Under the pieces are notes generated by a model. That model made no database searches. It saw nothing but the letters and a program-made list of their open reading frames with translations, and was not told the DNA's origin. From positions 124,001 through 188,000 of the forward strand of contig SKCR01007816.1 of NCBI GenBank assembly GCA_019454045.1: DNA of 64,000 nt, given 5' to 3'. This stretch comes from Zanthoxylum bungeanum (Eukaryota > Streptophyta > Magnoliopsida > Sapindales > Rutaceae). The position numbers and the translations under genes were made by a program. Each line of letters opens with the position of its first letter. Within the stretch, counting starts at the first letter, position 1. Of the stretch, positions 1-11,298 are shown in pieces.

Positions 1-53
1 CCTGCTAGCGCTAAATTTTACGTCTTCAGCCAGACGTGACTGAAATTCATCTG

Positions 54-1045
54 TTAAGGAGGTTTCAATGTCGTTTTGGATGTCCGATTAAAGACAATCC
101 CGTGAACGTTGCTTTTGAAAGGTCTCTTCCAACGGTAAAGTGGCAAAAAGAGTTTTGTCTCATTCAGTACTTGTGCCACCTTTTTGCTCCTTGTTGCTCC
201 AGTGGTTCCTGCAAAGAAAGAAAGAAAATCAGGAGGTCTCATATGATGCTTGACTTGGAATGGAAGTTCCATTCTGTCAAGCTTCTGGGTGATATCTTTG
301 ATTTGTACTCCCCAAAACAGAGATGTTTCTCCTGAATGCTCTGGATTTTTATTAAGGTCATACATTTTCTCCTCCATTTGCTCTGTTTCTTGTTCCACCT
401 TTTCTTCACAGATGTATTGTAAAATTTTTGTATTCAGCTCTTTATCTGTCATTTGTGAAATACATGCTTCAAAATTGTCAATCTGAGGATGCAAAGATGT
501 TTCTGACATTAGGTTTTCATCCTCTGATACGACTGGAATGGATGGTTCAGATAGATCTTCTTCAAACATCATGGTAAAACATGCTCCAAGATCTTCATTT
601 TGAGGATTGAAAGTTTGATCTTCCATTGTTGGTGTAGTTGGTACAAATAGATCAGCTTCATCCTCGTCAGAATCTGAATAATAAAAGTCAAATTGAGACT
701 TTGTCGGTTCGGGCTCCTGAACTGATACCTCTGGTTGTTGATATTGGTCAGCCTCCTCCTCTGTTGAAGTGTCATTGTGAAATGATTGGTACTCGAAGGC
801 TTCATCAGTGTCATCTGAAACTGGTTCTTGAGGTATGTAGTTCTGGTTTTCTGTGAATTGTCTCATTTGATATGTTATCCTCTGAATGGATTCTGATTGT
901 CTCTGAATACTTTCGAGTTGATTCTGGAATGTTTCAAGCATTGTATCCATCTTTTCTTCTCGTTTCTTGAACACATCTTTGAGCATGTCAATCATCCGAT
1001 CTTCTTCTGATTGTTCTGATTGTTGATGAAGATCATTGTAGGTGG
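54..1045 (-). pseudogene. Gag-like ORF of element X, downstream part
   Basis: Open for about 330 codons on the minus strand. It starts with a Gln/Glu-rich, probably coiled-coil stretch (residues such as EKMDTMLETFQNQLESIQRQ), passes through an acidic Ser/Asp/Glu-rich middle and ends PPLK-type basic at the stop near 54. The first codons at 1046-1082 belong to the LTR of element D, not to this gene. Removing D and one copy of its GGTGG duplication rejoins this part to 10881-11172 in the same frame, so the two halves were one ORF. The last 70 residues may be read-through of former non-coding sequence, since a polypyrimidine-AG acceptor-like string occurs near 208-222 on the minus strand. No family beyond gypsy gag C-terminal region can be assigned. 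Confidence 0.6.
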
Positions 1046-3122
1046 TGTTGGATAATATGACCCATAGCGTCACTATTTGCACAGATCATTGTGTTGTTGT
1101 AGCAAATTAACTATGTGACAAGGAAATTGTACTCTCATCATTTGTGATTAGATCACCATAGATATATAAATGAAGAGAGGTCCCTATGATTAGTTCCTGG
1201 ATTGAGAATGATATGAGACAGTATCAATCCCCGAGGGATTAATCATTAAATATCCCTAGCCGGAGTATTATCGAGACTGGACATCGATAATGCGGAATAG
1301 GCTAGTATTGCACTTGTGTGCGTTGTGAGGGCACAACGACATAGTTCTCATATATATAAGTATCGGATACTTATGCAAGTGCGATAGGAGGTCGTGTTTC
1401 ACCGATGGTACGGGAAACAGCTTCGCTCTGGATAGACCCCTCGGAATCCCATTGGTATTATGACTATGTGTCTATGGGAGGCCGAAATCAAGGTAGGTGT
1501 GTATAGTCTTAACCTGAGACTTACATCGCTAATACTTACGATAATCGATAGACTTTGGTCTTGGTGGTACATGGCTTTAACCGGTTCTGCGTACACCACT
1601 TCTGGGTTTATCAGAGAGTCGTAGTGTATTGGGTGTGATGTCGAGACAGAAGTATCACTTCAGTCATAGTGGAGATGATGTCACGCAGGATACGGTACTA
1701 GTGCTCTTGAGTGATGCGCATCCAATCGGGATATTGTGACCAGGTCATGAATATCCGATTATAGAGACTATGTTACCAGACATCCGATATGTGTTTCGGA
1801 CGGGGCAGACACTTATCCAGCCCCAGCCCTAGCACGTGACTATCCGATACTGGGCTGATATGCACAATACAATGGTATACTACGCTTGATACAGATCTTA
1901 ATATTCTTAAATGGATATGTCCGGAGAATTGGGTAGACTTGGTGCTTTGCTAGGAGTCGACCTTGTCTCGTAAATCGGTAGAACGTAGTACTTGGTACGT
2001 ACGTGATTCGGATACACCGACGACCGTATTTACTGCCAACGTATCCGGGGATCTCATGGGTCGCTTCCCGATAATCCACCGATGACGCATAACTCGCACT
2101 CTTAAATAATCTGGGATTATATAGAAGAAAGAGAAAATTAATCTAGGATTAATTACAGAGATATTTTATCTAGGAAAAAATATCGTCTAGAGAGAGATAA
2201 CGATTAATTTGGAATTAATCGGTAAATTAATATATTCGATATATTAAATGAAATTAGATTTCGACGCGGAATTAAAATTAGATTTTAATTCGGGCGAACG
2301 AATTAATTTAGAATTAATTCGTTAGCGACGTGAATAGTGAATTCGCTAGGCGTAATCATTAATTACGACACAACGGAAAATTCGCTAATTGAGAATTAGC
2401 GAACCCGAGCCCGAGTGTGATTGCGAGCGCATTCGTATTTCGAATTCGAGTGCGGCATCGCAAGTCGCATCAAGCGTCAAATCATTAGTCGCATCAAGCG
2501 TCAAATCACTTGTCACTTGAGTGATGTGACTTGACAACATGTCACTTTAATAAGGTGATATGAATAGTGATGGACTAGATGTGTAATTGATGTGCATAGT
2601 GTTTACCTTTTGTTTGACTTTTGAAATTCAAATTAAAGGTAAATGCAAGTGAAATTAAAGTGAATTTCACACAAGTATATAAGATAATATTTAAATGCAT
2701 TTCATTAATAACCAATACACAATTTCATCTCTCATTTTTCTTTCTCCATCTCTCACCCCACGCCAAGACTGTTTTCTTCACTGGTTTTGAACCAGAAATG
2801 GCGTGAATAAAGGAGGCAAGAGTGGATTTTCATGGTGAAAATCCAAGTGCTAGCACACTTACGAGTCTTGCGAAGGTGGTAGGGAGGTTCACCCATGAGG
2901 CGGGACTCATCCGACGAGTTGGAGCTTCGAAAGAGACCTGAAACTGCCAAAACCAGTGAAGTGAACTGCTGCAGTGGCGCCACCAAAACAGTGAGCTTTG
3001 TGGCTTCAATCGTCTTCAAATCGACTCAACCGACCGATGTAAGTATTCCGCTATCTTCTTTGGTGTATTCACTCATTAATTTCATGTCTTGTTTGATCTT
3101 GGGACCTAGATAATAACCAACA
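1046..3122 (+). repeat. 5' LTR of Copia element D
   Basis: A 2077-bp LTR that begins TGTTGGA and ends accaaca, directly followed by the primer site. It belongs to the same family as the LTRs of elements A and B. Shared marks are the opening block up to the gggtcataa/tatgaccc motif, a palindromic aattaatctaggattaatt word near 2138-2156, a conserved block of short AT-rich inverted repeats (2200-2400), and a conserved gtaagtat word at 3039-3046 that looks like a splice donor close to the end of the LTR. Confidence 0.9.
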
Positions 3123-3137
3123 ATGGCATCAAGAGCT
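3123..3137 (+). other. Primer-binding site of D (initiator tRNA-Met type)
   Basis: atggcatcaagagct follows the 5' LTR directly. Initiator-Met primer sites of plant Copia elements read tggtatcagagc; this copy has a c for t and an extra a. Element B has atggtatcaagagc at the same place. Confidence 0.8.
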
Positions 3138-6100
3138 ATAGGTTCAAGCATGAAATTGTAGGGCTTAAAATTTGGGTAAATGTTTGTTGAGCATGATTTG
3201 AATAAATTGATTGTTTGAGTATGCTTATAACATGTTTAATTTCATTTTGGTTGGACCAATTTGTTGAAAAATGATTTGGAATTATTTTCCCCAAATTGAT
3301 TACCTTGGCCGAATGTATTAGCTATTTTGGGTTCTTGGAAATTTTTGTTTTTTGATTCATTAGATGAATTGGAATCATAATGTTTGATGTTAATTTGGGT
3401 CAATTGGATAGTACTTTGAATTGGACAAAAAACCCCAAAATCTTATGTTGGCCGAATGTAACTATGCCCTAATGTCTTGGTATTTTTGATTTTATGACAT
3501 TGGATGTGTATGAAATCATTTAGGATGTTGATTTAATGTCGATTGTGGGTTCGATTGGATTGAAACCAAATCGGACACAAAATCCATCCTTTGGCCGAGA
3601 GCATTAAAGCATGTAATGGGTTTGATTTTTTCATTTATGTGTGGACATATGATAATGATAATGAGCATGATTAATTGGACTAATATGGTGTGTTAGAAAT
3701 ATTGATTTAGTTGATTAATCATGTAATACACTTTAGATTAATTGAATATGAAATTGGATTTTGTATATTTAATTAATTGGGCCTAATTTTGGAAATTGGA
3801 CTTTAATGTTGTAATTGGGCTTATTGGGCTTGATTTTATCAAGTTGGGTTTAGGCCAAATGGATTGGATCTAATTGGGCCTAAAACCACAACCATAAAGC
3901 CCAAATGCGACTTAATGAACCTTTAAAGTTTAATTGGGCCTAATGGGCCAAGATTGATTTATGGGCTTATGGGGTAAATCCCGGATTGGACTTTGGTTAT
4001 CGGTTTGACCCGAGTTGACCAAAAGTCCACGCCTTAAGAAATCAATTAAAAGCCCATTGGACTTTAATTGAATTGACGTTGGACGTTAATCGGTCATTGA
4101 GACGCGTTACGATTAAATTGGAATTTAAATCGTAAAAGGTTTATAAATAAAAGTGTAATATTTAATTTGGAATTGAATAGTGAATTAGTATTAAATACAT
4201 GTTAAATTAGATTTAATGATGTAGTTTAATTTAATTCATGAATTCGTACTTTAAGTACTTATTCGCAAAAACGAGTTTGACTCGAACAAAATCAAATCGT
4301 TGTTTGAACATTGGATGATCACTTAATTATCAGATTAATTAATTTGATTAGATTGATTGATAGCATGCTTATGTGTGTGAATACGCGGTTGTGTTGTATG
4401 AATAATGTATATCGGATGGATATTAGTCGGGTGGGGCAATTTTAGAAATTGTTGTAATAAATTCGATTTATTAAATTGGACCTGCGGTGTCCAGCCTTAT
4501 CACCTTCATTCTCTTTGTATTCTCTTCTCACCTATTCCCCTCCATGTAAATGAGGTTTTTAGAAGTGTAGTGTAACGGGTAGAAGTAATACAAGTGCTAG
4601 CTTGAGTGAGAAAGGGAGAGATTTGATCTAGGATCAATGTGTAAAGTATCCAGCCGCATATCTTTATTATTTATTTTCATACTCGCTTTATTATGTATTT
4701 AGAATGCATGTTTAAGGGTGTATGATGATGAGACCTTAACAAAGATAATTAAATTGGTAGCCAATTTGCACGCGAAAAACCCTTGTTAAATATCAAGCGT
4801 TTATTTTCCTTCCATTGAGTGATTCTTGCTCAAGTTCCGAGATTGGCAGGGGTTGTTGGCCAAAGTCAAGCCCTTGTCCGTCGAAGATGTGTTTTAATCA
4901 CGAGGTTTTGTTCCATATCGGTGTCGTGTCCAAGTTGTGGTTTGTTGGCCAAAGTCAAGACCACTTCTTGTCCATTGACATTGATTACGAAGCTTCCATG
5001 TCAATGGGTCCGCGCTTGACTGGGATCACTAGGTTTGTTGTGCCAAAGCCAAGGCCTAGTTGATTCAGAGGAAAACGGTTAGGGTATATATTCGATATAT
5101 AGGCATATATTAGATATATGTTTGGGACTTGGATGTCCACCTACTGGATCTAGGAGTTGGATGAGATCCAATTGATCTTCGAGATCTACCTAGTTAATTA
5201 TCATACAATTTGTTGGCCAAAGTCAAGATTGTGTGATATTTAACGGGATCCTAGCCCACTAGGAAACACGGTTTCCCGAGTACTCGACAGAGGGTTAGAG
5301 GCTTGACGAAAAATAGTGGGAGGCAAGTATTGAATTTGCAACATTCGTTCGAATACTCGCTAAACGCGCTCATCTATATTTTACTCGTCATATTAATCAA
5401 AAGTATTAGTTGGACTAATATTTTATGTTGTTTTAAATATATATATAGTTGGACTATATACAAACTCATTCGATATATAGTTGATTTTATAATTGGATTA
5501 CAGTAATCAATATAATTGAATTAAAATTATAGTTGATTAAACAATTGGATTATTGTAATCATTATAATGAATAGTACCTTATTAAATTGATTAAATAGTT
5601 GGACTATTGATCAAGAAAATCAAGAAAGAATTGAAAAGTTTAATATTTAAAATATATAATCCTTGGATTAAATGTTTTAAATGATTTAATTTTCATTGGG
5701 AATTAATAATAGGTTACTTTATTGGATAAAATAACTTGTTATATCTAAGCCCATAATTAAGCAAATAGTTAGAGCATAAAATCTTTGGAAGATTTATGTG
5801 ATGATGACTTTAGTGATTAATTTAATATACTTGACAATAAATCTATCTTTAGATTTAAAAGGTATTAAAATTGCAATTAATAATTCTTGGAGAATAATTG
5901 ACTATTCTAGTGGAGAAAAGTCAAAGTTTGCAATTGGGCAAGTTGCACAAGGTGCACATCATTTCGATATTCTAAAACCCAAGGCTTGGCCAAAGGTTTG
6001 TGAAATATTGAAAAGTTAATTGACATATCCCAAAGTGACTACCATTTGGATATGGAAGACACGAAGGAAGGAATTAAAGAAAGGGCGAGGCTCTAACTTT

Positions 6101-6769
6101 AAAATATTTGTCAAAGTTATGTTCACTACTAGTATTGAAATTGGATTTTAAAATACTTAGTGTGGTACATAAAATATATGTATTGATGTTCAGAATCCGC
6201 TATGAGCAGGATACTGACTTCAAGCCGAGATTTCTCTGCGAATCGGAAAAGGGACGAAAGTCGCTGTTTCGACCGTAGATACCTAAGTTTAGGAATACCC
6301 TTTGGGTATGTACTTAAATTAGGAACTGTTATAATGTAACTAGTTTGACTAGAGACATTATCTCTATATCAGTGTTTAATCCGTTGCGGATAAACTTTAT
6401 ATTCTAGAACACTAAAGTGTTTTATTATATAAAGATGATACTGAGATATAAACACATTAGATGTGAATAAAAGAATTTATATTTTGAATATAATAAAATC
6501 TCAAACATATAAAAATGACAAATAAATAGCTCAAATTGATTTGATCAATAGAGACTTATTTGTGGCATTGTTTCTAGGACACAATTAAACGAGACTCGTA
6601 TATCCACACTTTTGAAGAGTGGGTACTAGGACTGATTTGACTATTCAAATAAGGTCTGCGAATCTAGTTTATTAGGTAAAGTACCTAAAATACTATTTAC
6701 TTGGTAATAGTATAAGGGCCACCGATCTGTTAGCCCTATTCATGGTGAAGTAAGTAGGCCCATATCTAG
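3138..6769 (+). other. Internal 5' part of D, AT-rich, no recognisable gene
   Basis: About 3.6 kb that should hold the leader, gag and protease. No open frame of useful length follows a gag pattern. Visible are many ttgggcc/gggcttaatggg words (3780-4060), a block with repeated ggccaaagtcaag motifs (4858-4870, 4947-4959, 5215-5227, plus an imperfect one near 5040), and an AT-rich block with repeated short palindromes of the form tagttggacta (5405-5620). The gag zinc-knuckle trace still visible in element B is not found here. Confidence 0.5.
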
Positions 6770-7380
6770 CTAGGCTAGATGTGAACATGAATATTTCGTG
6801 ACCTTAACGGATGTGGCATCACGTTATGGTTATGTGTTTCTTTTGAAGAACACAAATCGGAAACTTTAAAGTTTCGACACAAAGTAAATAAACAGATCGG
6901 CTATAGTATTATTCCGCCACGGTAAGACCGTAATGGAAAATACTTAAGCAGTAAGTTTCATACGTACATGAAAGAGTACGGTATTCTTTCAAATGAGGAC
7001 TCCTTCCGAGACACGTCAGTTAGACGGTGTGTCCGAACTAAAAACCGAATTTGTTGGACATGATAAGGTTTATCACGAGTCGCTCTGAGCTACTGTTTCC
7101 TTCAATAGGATATGTATTACAGTGCAAAACTTATTTAGAATAAGGTTCCATATAAATCTGTTTGACAGATGTCAATAGGATATGAACAGGGAAGAAACGA
7201 GGTTTCTCATTCCTGATAATTTGGGTATGCCAGGCATAACGTTTGGATGATACCAAACTAAGGACCCAAATTGGATAAGTGCCAATATAGGTTATCCTAA
7301 GGGAAACCTTAAGTATAGTACTTGTAAATCTCACATGAGAACAATGTGATTGTTGCTCACCATGCGGTTTTTCCTGAGAG
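6770..7380 (+). pseudogene. Decayed Copia integrase remnant, element D
   Basis: Short in-register pieces match a Copia integrase. At 6785-6830 the translation reads HEYFVTLTDVASRYGYVF, the counterpart of the GGYEYFITFTDDYSRYGYVY block around the first catalytic Asp. At 7055-7150 LDMIRF-like residues match the later LLDMVRSMMS block. Between them the D-D-E context is lost to stops and frameshifts. The string ttgaagaacacaaatcgg at 6844-6861 carries extra bases that break the frame relative to element A; B has the same change. Not functional. Confidence 0.65.
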
Positions 7381-7620
7381 GAATACCGATATGCAGTGGT
7401 CAGTGGGAGGATAGTGATACTCGATGAAAATCGGAGTAATACTGTTCAAGGCACGAAGTCCTTAATGGAACACAAATAGCTCATCAATGATGAATCTATA
7501 CCATTAATCTTCAAATACACAAGAAACTAGTAGATCGGATAGAGTCAGAAAACAACCTAGGGTATGGGTTTCTGATCTAACCTCATAAAGATGTCAATCT
7601 TATGAAGGTATACCAACCGA

Positions 7621-8180
7621 CTACGTTTTGAGGAAGTGATACGAGGTATCGACTCCCTATTATGGCAAAGTGCCATGAGTCCGAAATGGATTCCATGTAT
7701 AACAACTATTTTGGATACTAGTTGTTGTACCACAAGGCATTGTGCCTATTGGTACATTTAACGTCTTCAAGGAAGACATACATGGAAGGCAACATACCAA
7801 CATGCAAAGCTGGGCTTTTGACGGAAAGGTATCGTTATCAACATTGTGTTAATAACGATTCAACCTTTTACCTGTTGCCATGGTAAATCCATTTTGAAGA
7901 TGCTTGTAGATAACTGTATATTTCATTTATGAAATGTGTCAGTTACAAATCAAAATCACTTTCCTGAAAAGGAAACCTTTTGGAGGATGTTTACAACATC
8001 CTGACGATTTTGTATAACCAACAAACGAGGTTTGCGGGTTATTCGATCCATGTTTGGATTGAAGCAAGCATAAGGTTCTTGGAACTGTCGTTTTGAAATA
8101 ATCATAATGGTTTATGATTTGAATCAAAACGAAATAATTCTTGTGTATATAAGGAGGTTAGTGGGAGAGCGCACTGACAG
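7621..8180 (+). pseudogene. Decayed Copia reverse transcriptase remnant, element D
   Basis: Pieces in different frames recall the N-terminal half of a Copia RT: a LVVVPQGIVPIGT-like string near 7720-7765, then a VFKEDIHG-like string (equivalent to VFKRKTDMDG) near 7765-7800, and a YKEVSG string near 8145-8165, equivalent to the VYKKVSGSAVVFL block that precedes the YVDD motif. The YVDD motif itself was not found. Multiple stops and frameshifts; better preserved counterparts lie in A (19482-20062) and B (38290-38870). Confidence 0.65.
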
Positions 8181-8599
8181 TTAAATTCCCATATAGCATT
8201 GATGAAAGCTTGGTTTTCAATAGAAATTCTCCGTAGAATTCTGGGGAGTAACAACCTTTATTCAAGGAATAAAGATCTACTGGGATAGATTTGGAGTTGT
8301 TAACACTCTCTGGGAAATTGTACATTTAAAATGTACTTGTATTGGTGTCTCATACGCTTCGAGCATATGGAGTCACGATCAGGTCAATCCAAGTGATAGT
8401 CACTGGATTGAAGTTAAGAACATCTGTTAGTATCTCAGAGAACTAAAGATGCTATCTTAAACTATGGAGAAGGAGAACTTGAAGTGACTGGGATCACTGC
8501 TGCAAGTTTCCAAATGATTAAATAATACGGTACTATTAAGTTTGAACACTGGGACAGTGAGCTGGAAATATTCCGAGCAAGATAACCGTTGCCGAATAA

Positions 8600-8660
8600 A
8601 CAACAAATGCGGATTATTGCTGCAGCTGAGGCAGCAATAGAAGCCATTTGGATCGAAAAT
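8600..8660 (+). pseudogene. Decayed Copia RNase H remnant, element D
   Basis: Translation near 8600-8655 gives QQMRIIAAAEAAIEAIWI, matching the TEAEYIAASEAAKEAVWI block of Copia RNase H. No longer frame flanks it. The same remnant lies in B (39345-39410) and, on the minus strand, in A (19070-19130). Confidence 0.6.
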
Positions 8661-8922
8661 AAATCTAATTAGATTAGATATAGTTCTGTTAGCAGCTGAG
8701 CTAGGCGTCAGCACATGCTAAGGAATTAAAGGTCTCATCGACGATCCAGATATATACTTCTATATCATCTGATTCGTTCGGATCATACATCGTGGCGATG
8801 TGATGATCGTATAAATCGCATCAAACGATAATCAAACAAATCCGCTGACAAAAACCTTTCCTCAGCAATTTGAGCGAACCGTACATAGTTCGGGTGTGGG
8901 ACACTTGAGTGACTGGCTATGT

Positions 8923-8936
8923 GCCAAGTGGGAGAT
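8923..8936 (+). other. Polypurine tract of D
   Basis: gccaagtgggagat directly abuts the 3' LTR start at 8937. It is identical to the tract of B (39674-39687) and, on the minus strand, of A (from 18782). Confidence 0.85.
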
Positions 8937-10875
8937 TGTTGGATAATATGACCCATAGCGTCACTATTTGCTCAGATCATTGTGTTGTTGTAGCAAATTA
9001 ACTATGTGACAAGGAAATTGCACTCTCATCATTTGTGATTAGATCACCATAGATATATAAATGAAGAGAGGTCCCTATGATTAGTTCCTGGATTGAGAAT
9101 GATATGAGACAGTATCAATCCCCGAGGGATTAATCATTAAATATCCATAGCCGGAGTATTATTGAGACTGGACATCGATAATGCGGAATAGGCTAGTATT
9201 GCACTTGTGTGCGTTGTGAGGGCACAACGGCATAGTTCTCATATATATAAGTATCGGATACTTATGCAAGTGCGACAGGAGGTCGTGTTTCACCGATGGT
9301 ACGGGAAACAGCTTCGTTCTGGATAGACCCCTCGGAATCCCATTGGTATTATGACTATGTGTCTATGGGAGGCCGAAATCAAGGTAGGTGTGTATAGTCT
9401 TAACCTGAGACTTACATCGCTAATACTTACGATAATCGATAGACTTTGTTCTTGGTGGTACATGGCTTTAACCGGTTCTGCGTACACCACTTCTGGGTTT
9501 ATCAGAGAGTCGTAATGTATTGGGTGTGATGTCGAGACGGAAGTATCACTTCAGTCATAGTGGAGATGATGTCATTCAGGATACGGTACTAGTGCTCTTG
9601 AGTGATGCGCATCCAATCGGGATATTGTGACCAGGTCATGAATATCCGATTATAGAGACTATGTTACCAGACATCCGATATGTGTTTCGGACGGGGCAGA
9701 CACTTATCAAGCCCCAGCCCTAGCACGTGACTATCTGATACTGGGCTGATATGCACAATACAATGGTATACTACGCTTGATACAGATCTTAATATTCTTA
9801 AATGGATATGTCCGGAGAATTGGGTAGACTTGGTGCTTTGCTAGGAGTCGACCTTGTCTCGTAAATCGGTAGAACGTAGTACTTGGTACGTACGTGATTC
9901 GGATACACCGACGACCGTATTTACTGCCAACGTATCCGGGGATCTCATGGGTCGCTTCCCGATAATCCACCGATGACGCATAACTCGCACTCTTAAATAA
10001 TCTGGGATTATATAGAAGAAGAGAAAATTAATCTAGGATTAATTACAGAGATATTTTATCTAGGAAAAAATATCGTCTAGAGAGAGATAACGATTAATTT
10101 GGAATTAATCGGTAAATTAATATATTGATATATTAAATGAAATTAGATTTCGACGCGGAATTAAAATTAGATTTTAATTCGGGCGAACGAATTAATTTAG
10201 AATTAATTCGTTAGCGACGTGAATAGTGAATTCGCTAGGCGTAATCATTTAATTACGACGCAACGGAAAATTCGCTAATTGAGAATTAGCGAACCCGAGC
10301 CCGAGTGTGATTGCGAGCGCATTCGTATTTCGAATTCGAGTGCGGCATCGCAAGTCGCATCAAGCGTCAAATCATTAGTCGCATCAAGCGTCAAATCACT
10401 TGTCACTTTGAGTGATGTGACTTGACAACATGTCACTTTAATAAAGGTGATATGAATAGTGATGGACTAGATGTGTAATTGATGTGCATATGTTTACCTT
10501 TTGTTTGACTTTTGAAATTCAAATTAAAGGTAAATGCAAGTGAAATTAAAGTGAATTTCACACAAGTATATAAGATATATTTGAAATGCATTTCATTAAT
10601 AACCAATACACAATTTCATCTCTCATTTTTCTTTCTCCATCTCTCACGCCCAAGACTGTTTTCTTCACTGGTTTTGAACCAGAAATGGCGTGAATAAAGG
10701 GAGGCCAAGAGTGGATTTTCATGGTGAAAATCCAAGTGCTAGCACACTTACGAGTCTTGCGAAGGTGGTAGGGAGGTTCACCCATGAGGCGGGACTCATG
10801 TAAGTATTCCGCTATCTTCGTTGGTGTATTCACTCATTAATTTCATGTCTATTATCTAGGTCCCAAGATCAAACA
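8937..10875 (+). repeat. 3' LTR of Copia element D, with inverted terminus
   Basis: A 1939-bp copy of the 1046-3122 LTR. Two structural differences stand out. A 128-bp stretch (2911-3038 in the 5' LTR) is missing. The last 26 bases (10850-10875) are the exact reverse complement of 3090-3115, and the canonical last seven bases accaaca are gone. The inverted end still finishes in CA and is followed at once by the target duplication GGTGG. Confidence 0.9.
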
Positions 10876-10880
10876 GGTGG

Positions 10881-11172
10881 GTGGTGGATAAGATGGAAAA
10901 TGTGATGGTTTTTCGTACCATAAAGGATTTTGATAGCTCTGCCACCCTGGATGGTAGTTGTATTCACAATAATCTCTAGGGTGGTTACCATTACATATGT
11001 CACATCTCCCCATTGCGTTCTGTTGAGAAAATTTGGTATTGTTTGGTTCTGGCATCCATTGATAATTGTTGGGCTGGACAACAGGCCTCAGGAAACCGGA
11101 TAGTTGCTCCCAGATGTGGGGTGTATCTTCTTTTAAGGTTCGTAATCTCTCAATCTCCCAGTAGTGTTCCAT
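10881..11172 (-). pseudogene. Gag-like ORF of element X, upstream part
   Basis: Begins with ATG at 11172 (MEHYWEIERLR...), chosen because it is the first Met after the leader and the preceding sequence resembles a spliced leader (ttctgttgttttcaag on the minus strand). It contains one zinc-knuckle-like motif, CDICNGNHPRDYC (C-x2-C-x3-H-x4-C), followed by an aromatic, Pro-rich stretch (YHPGWQSYQNPLWYEKP) like the post-knuckle region of Athila-type gag proteins. The frame is cut at 10881 by element D and resumes at 1045. The main capsid domain seen in element H's gag (42316-43131) is absent, so the ORF seems to keep only a short N-terminus plus the C-terminal gag region. Confidence 0.6.
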
Positions 11173-11280
11173 TTTTTCAATCACTTGAAAACAACAGAAA
11201 AAGATAAAAATTACAGATAAAAGAAAATTAGATACAAGTAAATTGGATAGCTTCAAACTTAACAACTCAAGAAATATAAG

Positions 11281-11298
11281 TCCCCGGCAACGGCGCCA
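11281..11298 (-). other. Primer-binding site of X, tRNA-Asp type
   Basis: The plus strand reads tccccggcaacggcgcca, the 3' end of plant tRNA-Asp including CCA, so the minus strand is the primer-binding site. It lies six bases inside the LTR end. Athila-lineage elements commonly use this tRNA; element H has the same site at 43307-43324. Confidence 0.85.

Larger units (their letters stand above)
1046..10875 (+). mobile_element. Copia element D, inserted in the gag-like ORF of X
   Basis: A plus-strand Ty1/copia element with 5' LTR 1046-3122, iMet-type primer site at 3123, internal region 3123-8936, polypurine tract gccaagtgggagat (8923-8936) and 3' LTR 8937-10875. Perfect 5-bp target duplications GGTGG flank it (1041-1045 and 10876-10880). 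Decayed integrase, then RT, then RNase H remnants follow in Copia order, but all are broken. By eye the two LTRs differ at about five of the first 300 positions, so the insertion is fairly recent compared with the state of its coding region. The 3' LTR lacks 128 bp present in the 5' LTR (2911-3038) and its last 26 bp are inverted. Confidence 0.9.

Noticed and set aside
1840..2079. 79-codon frames in the LTRs of D (also 9731-9970), and similar frames in A and B LTRs
   Set aside because: They lie in LTR sequence, recur only because LTRs are duplicated, and match no protein block.
4815..5063. Plus-strand 82-codon frame in element D, Cys- and Ser-rich at its start
   Set aside because: It is the complement of the antisense frame seen in A and B and is built around the repeated ggccaaagtcaag word; not conserved as a protein in B.
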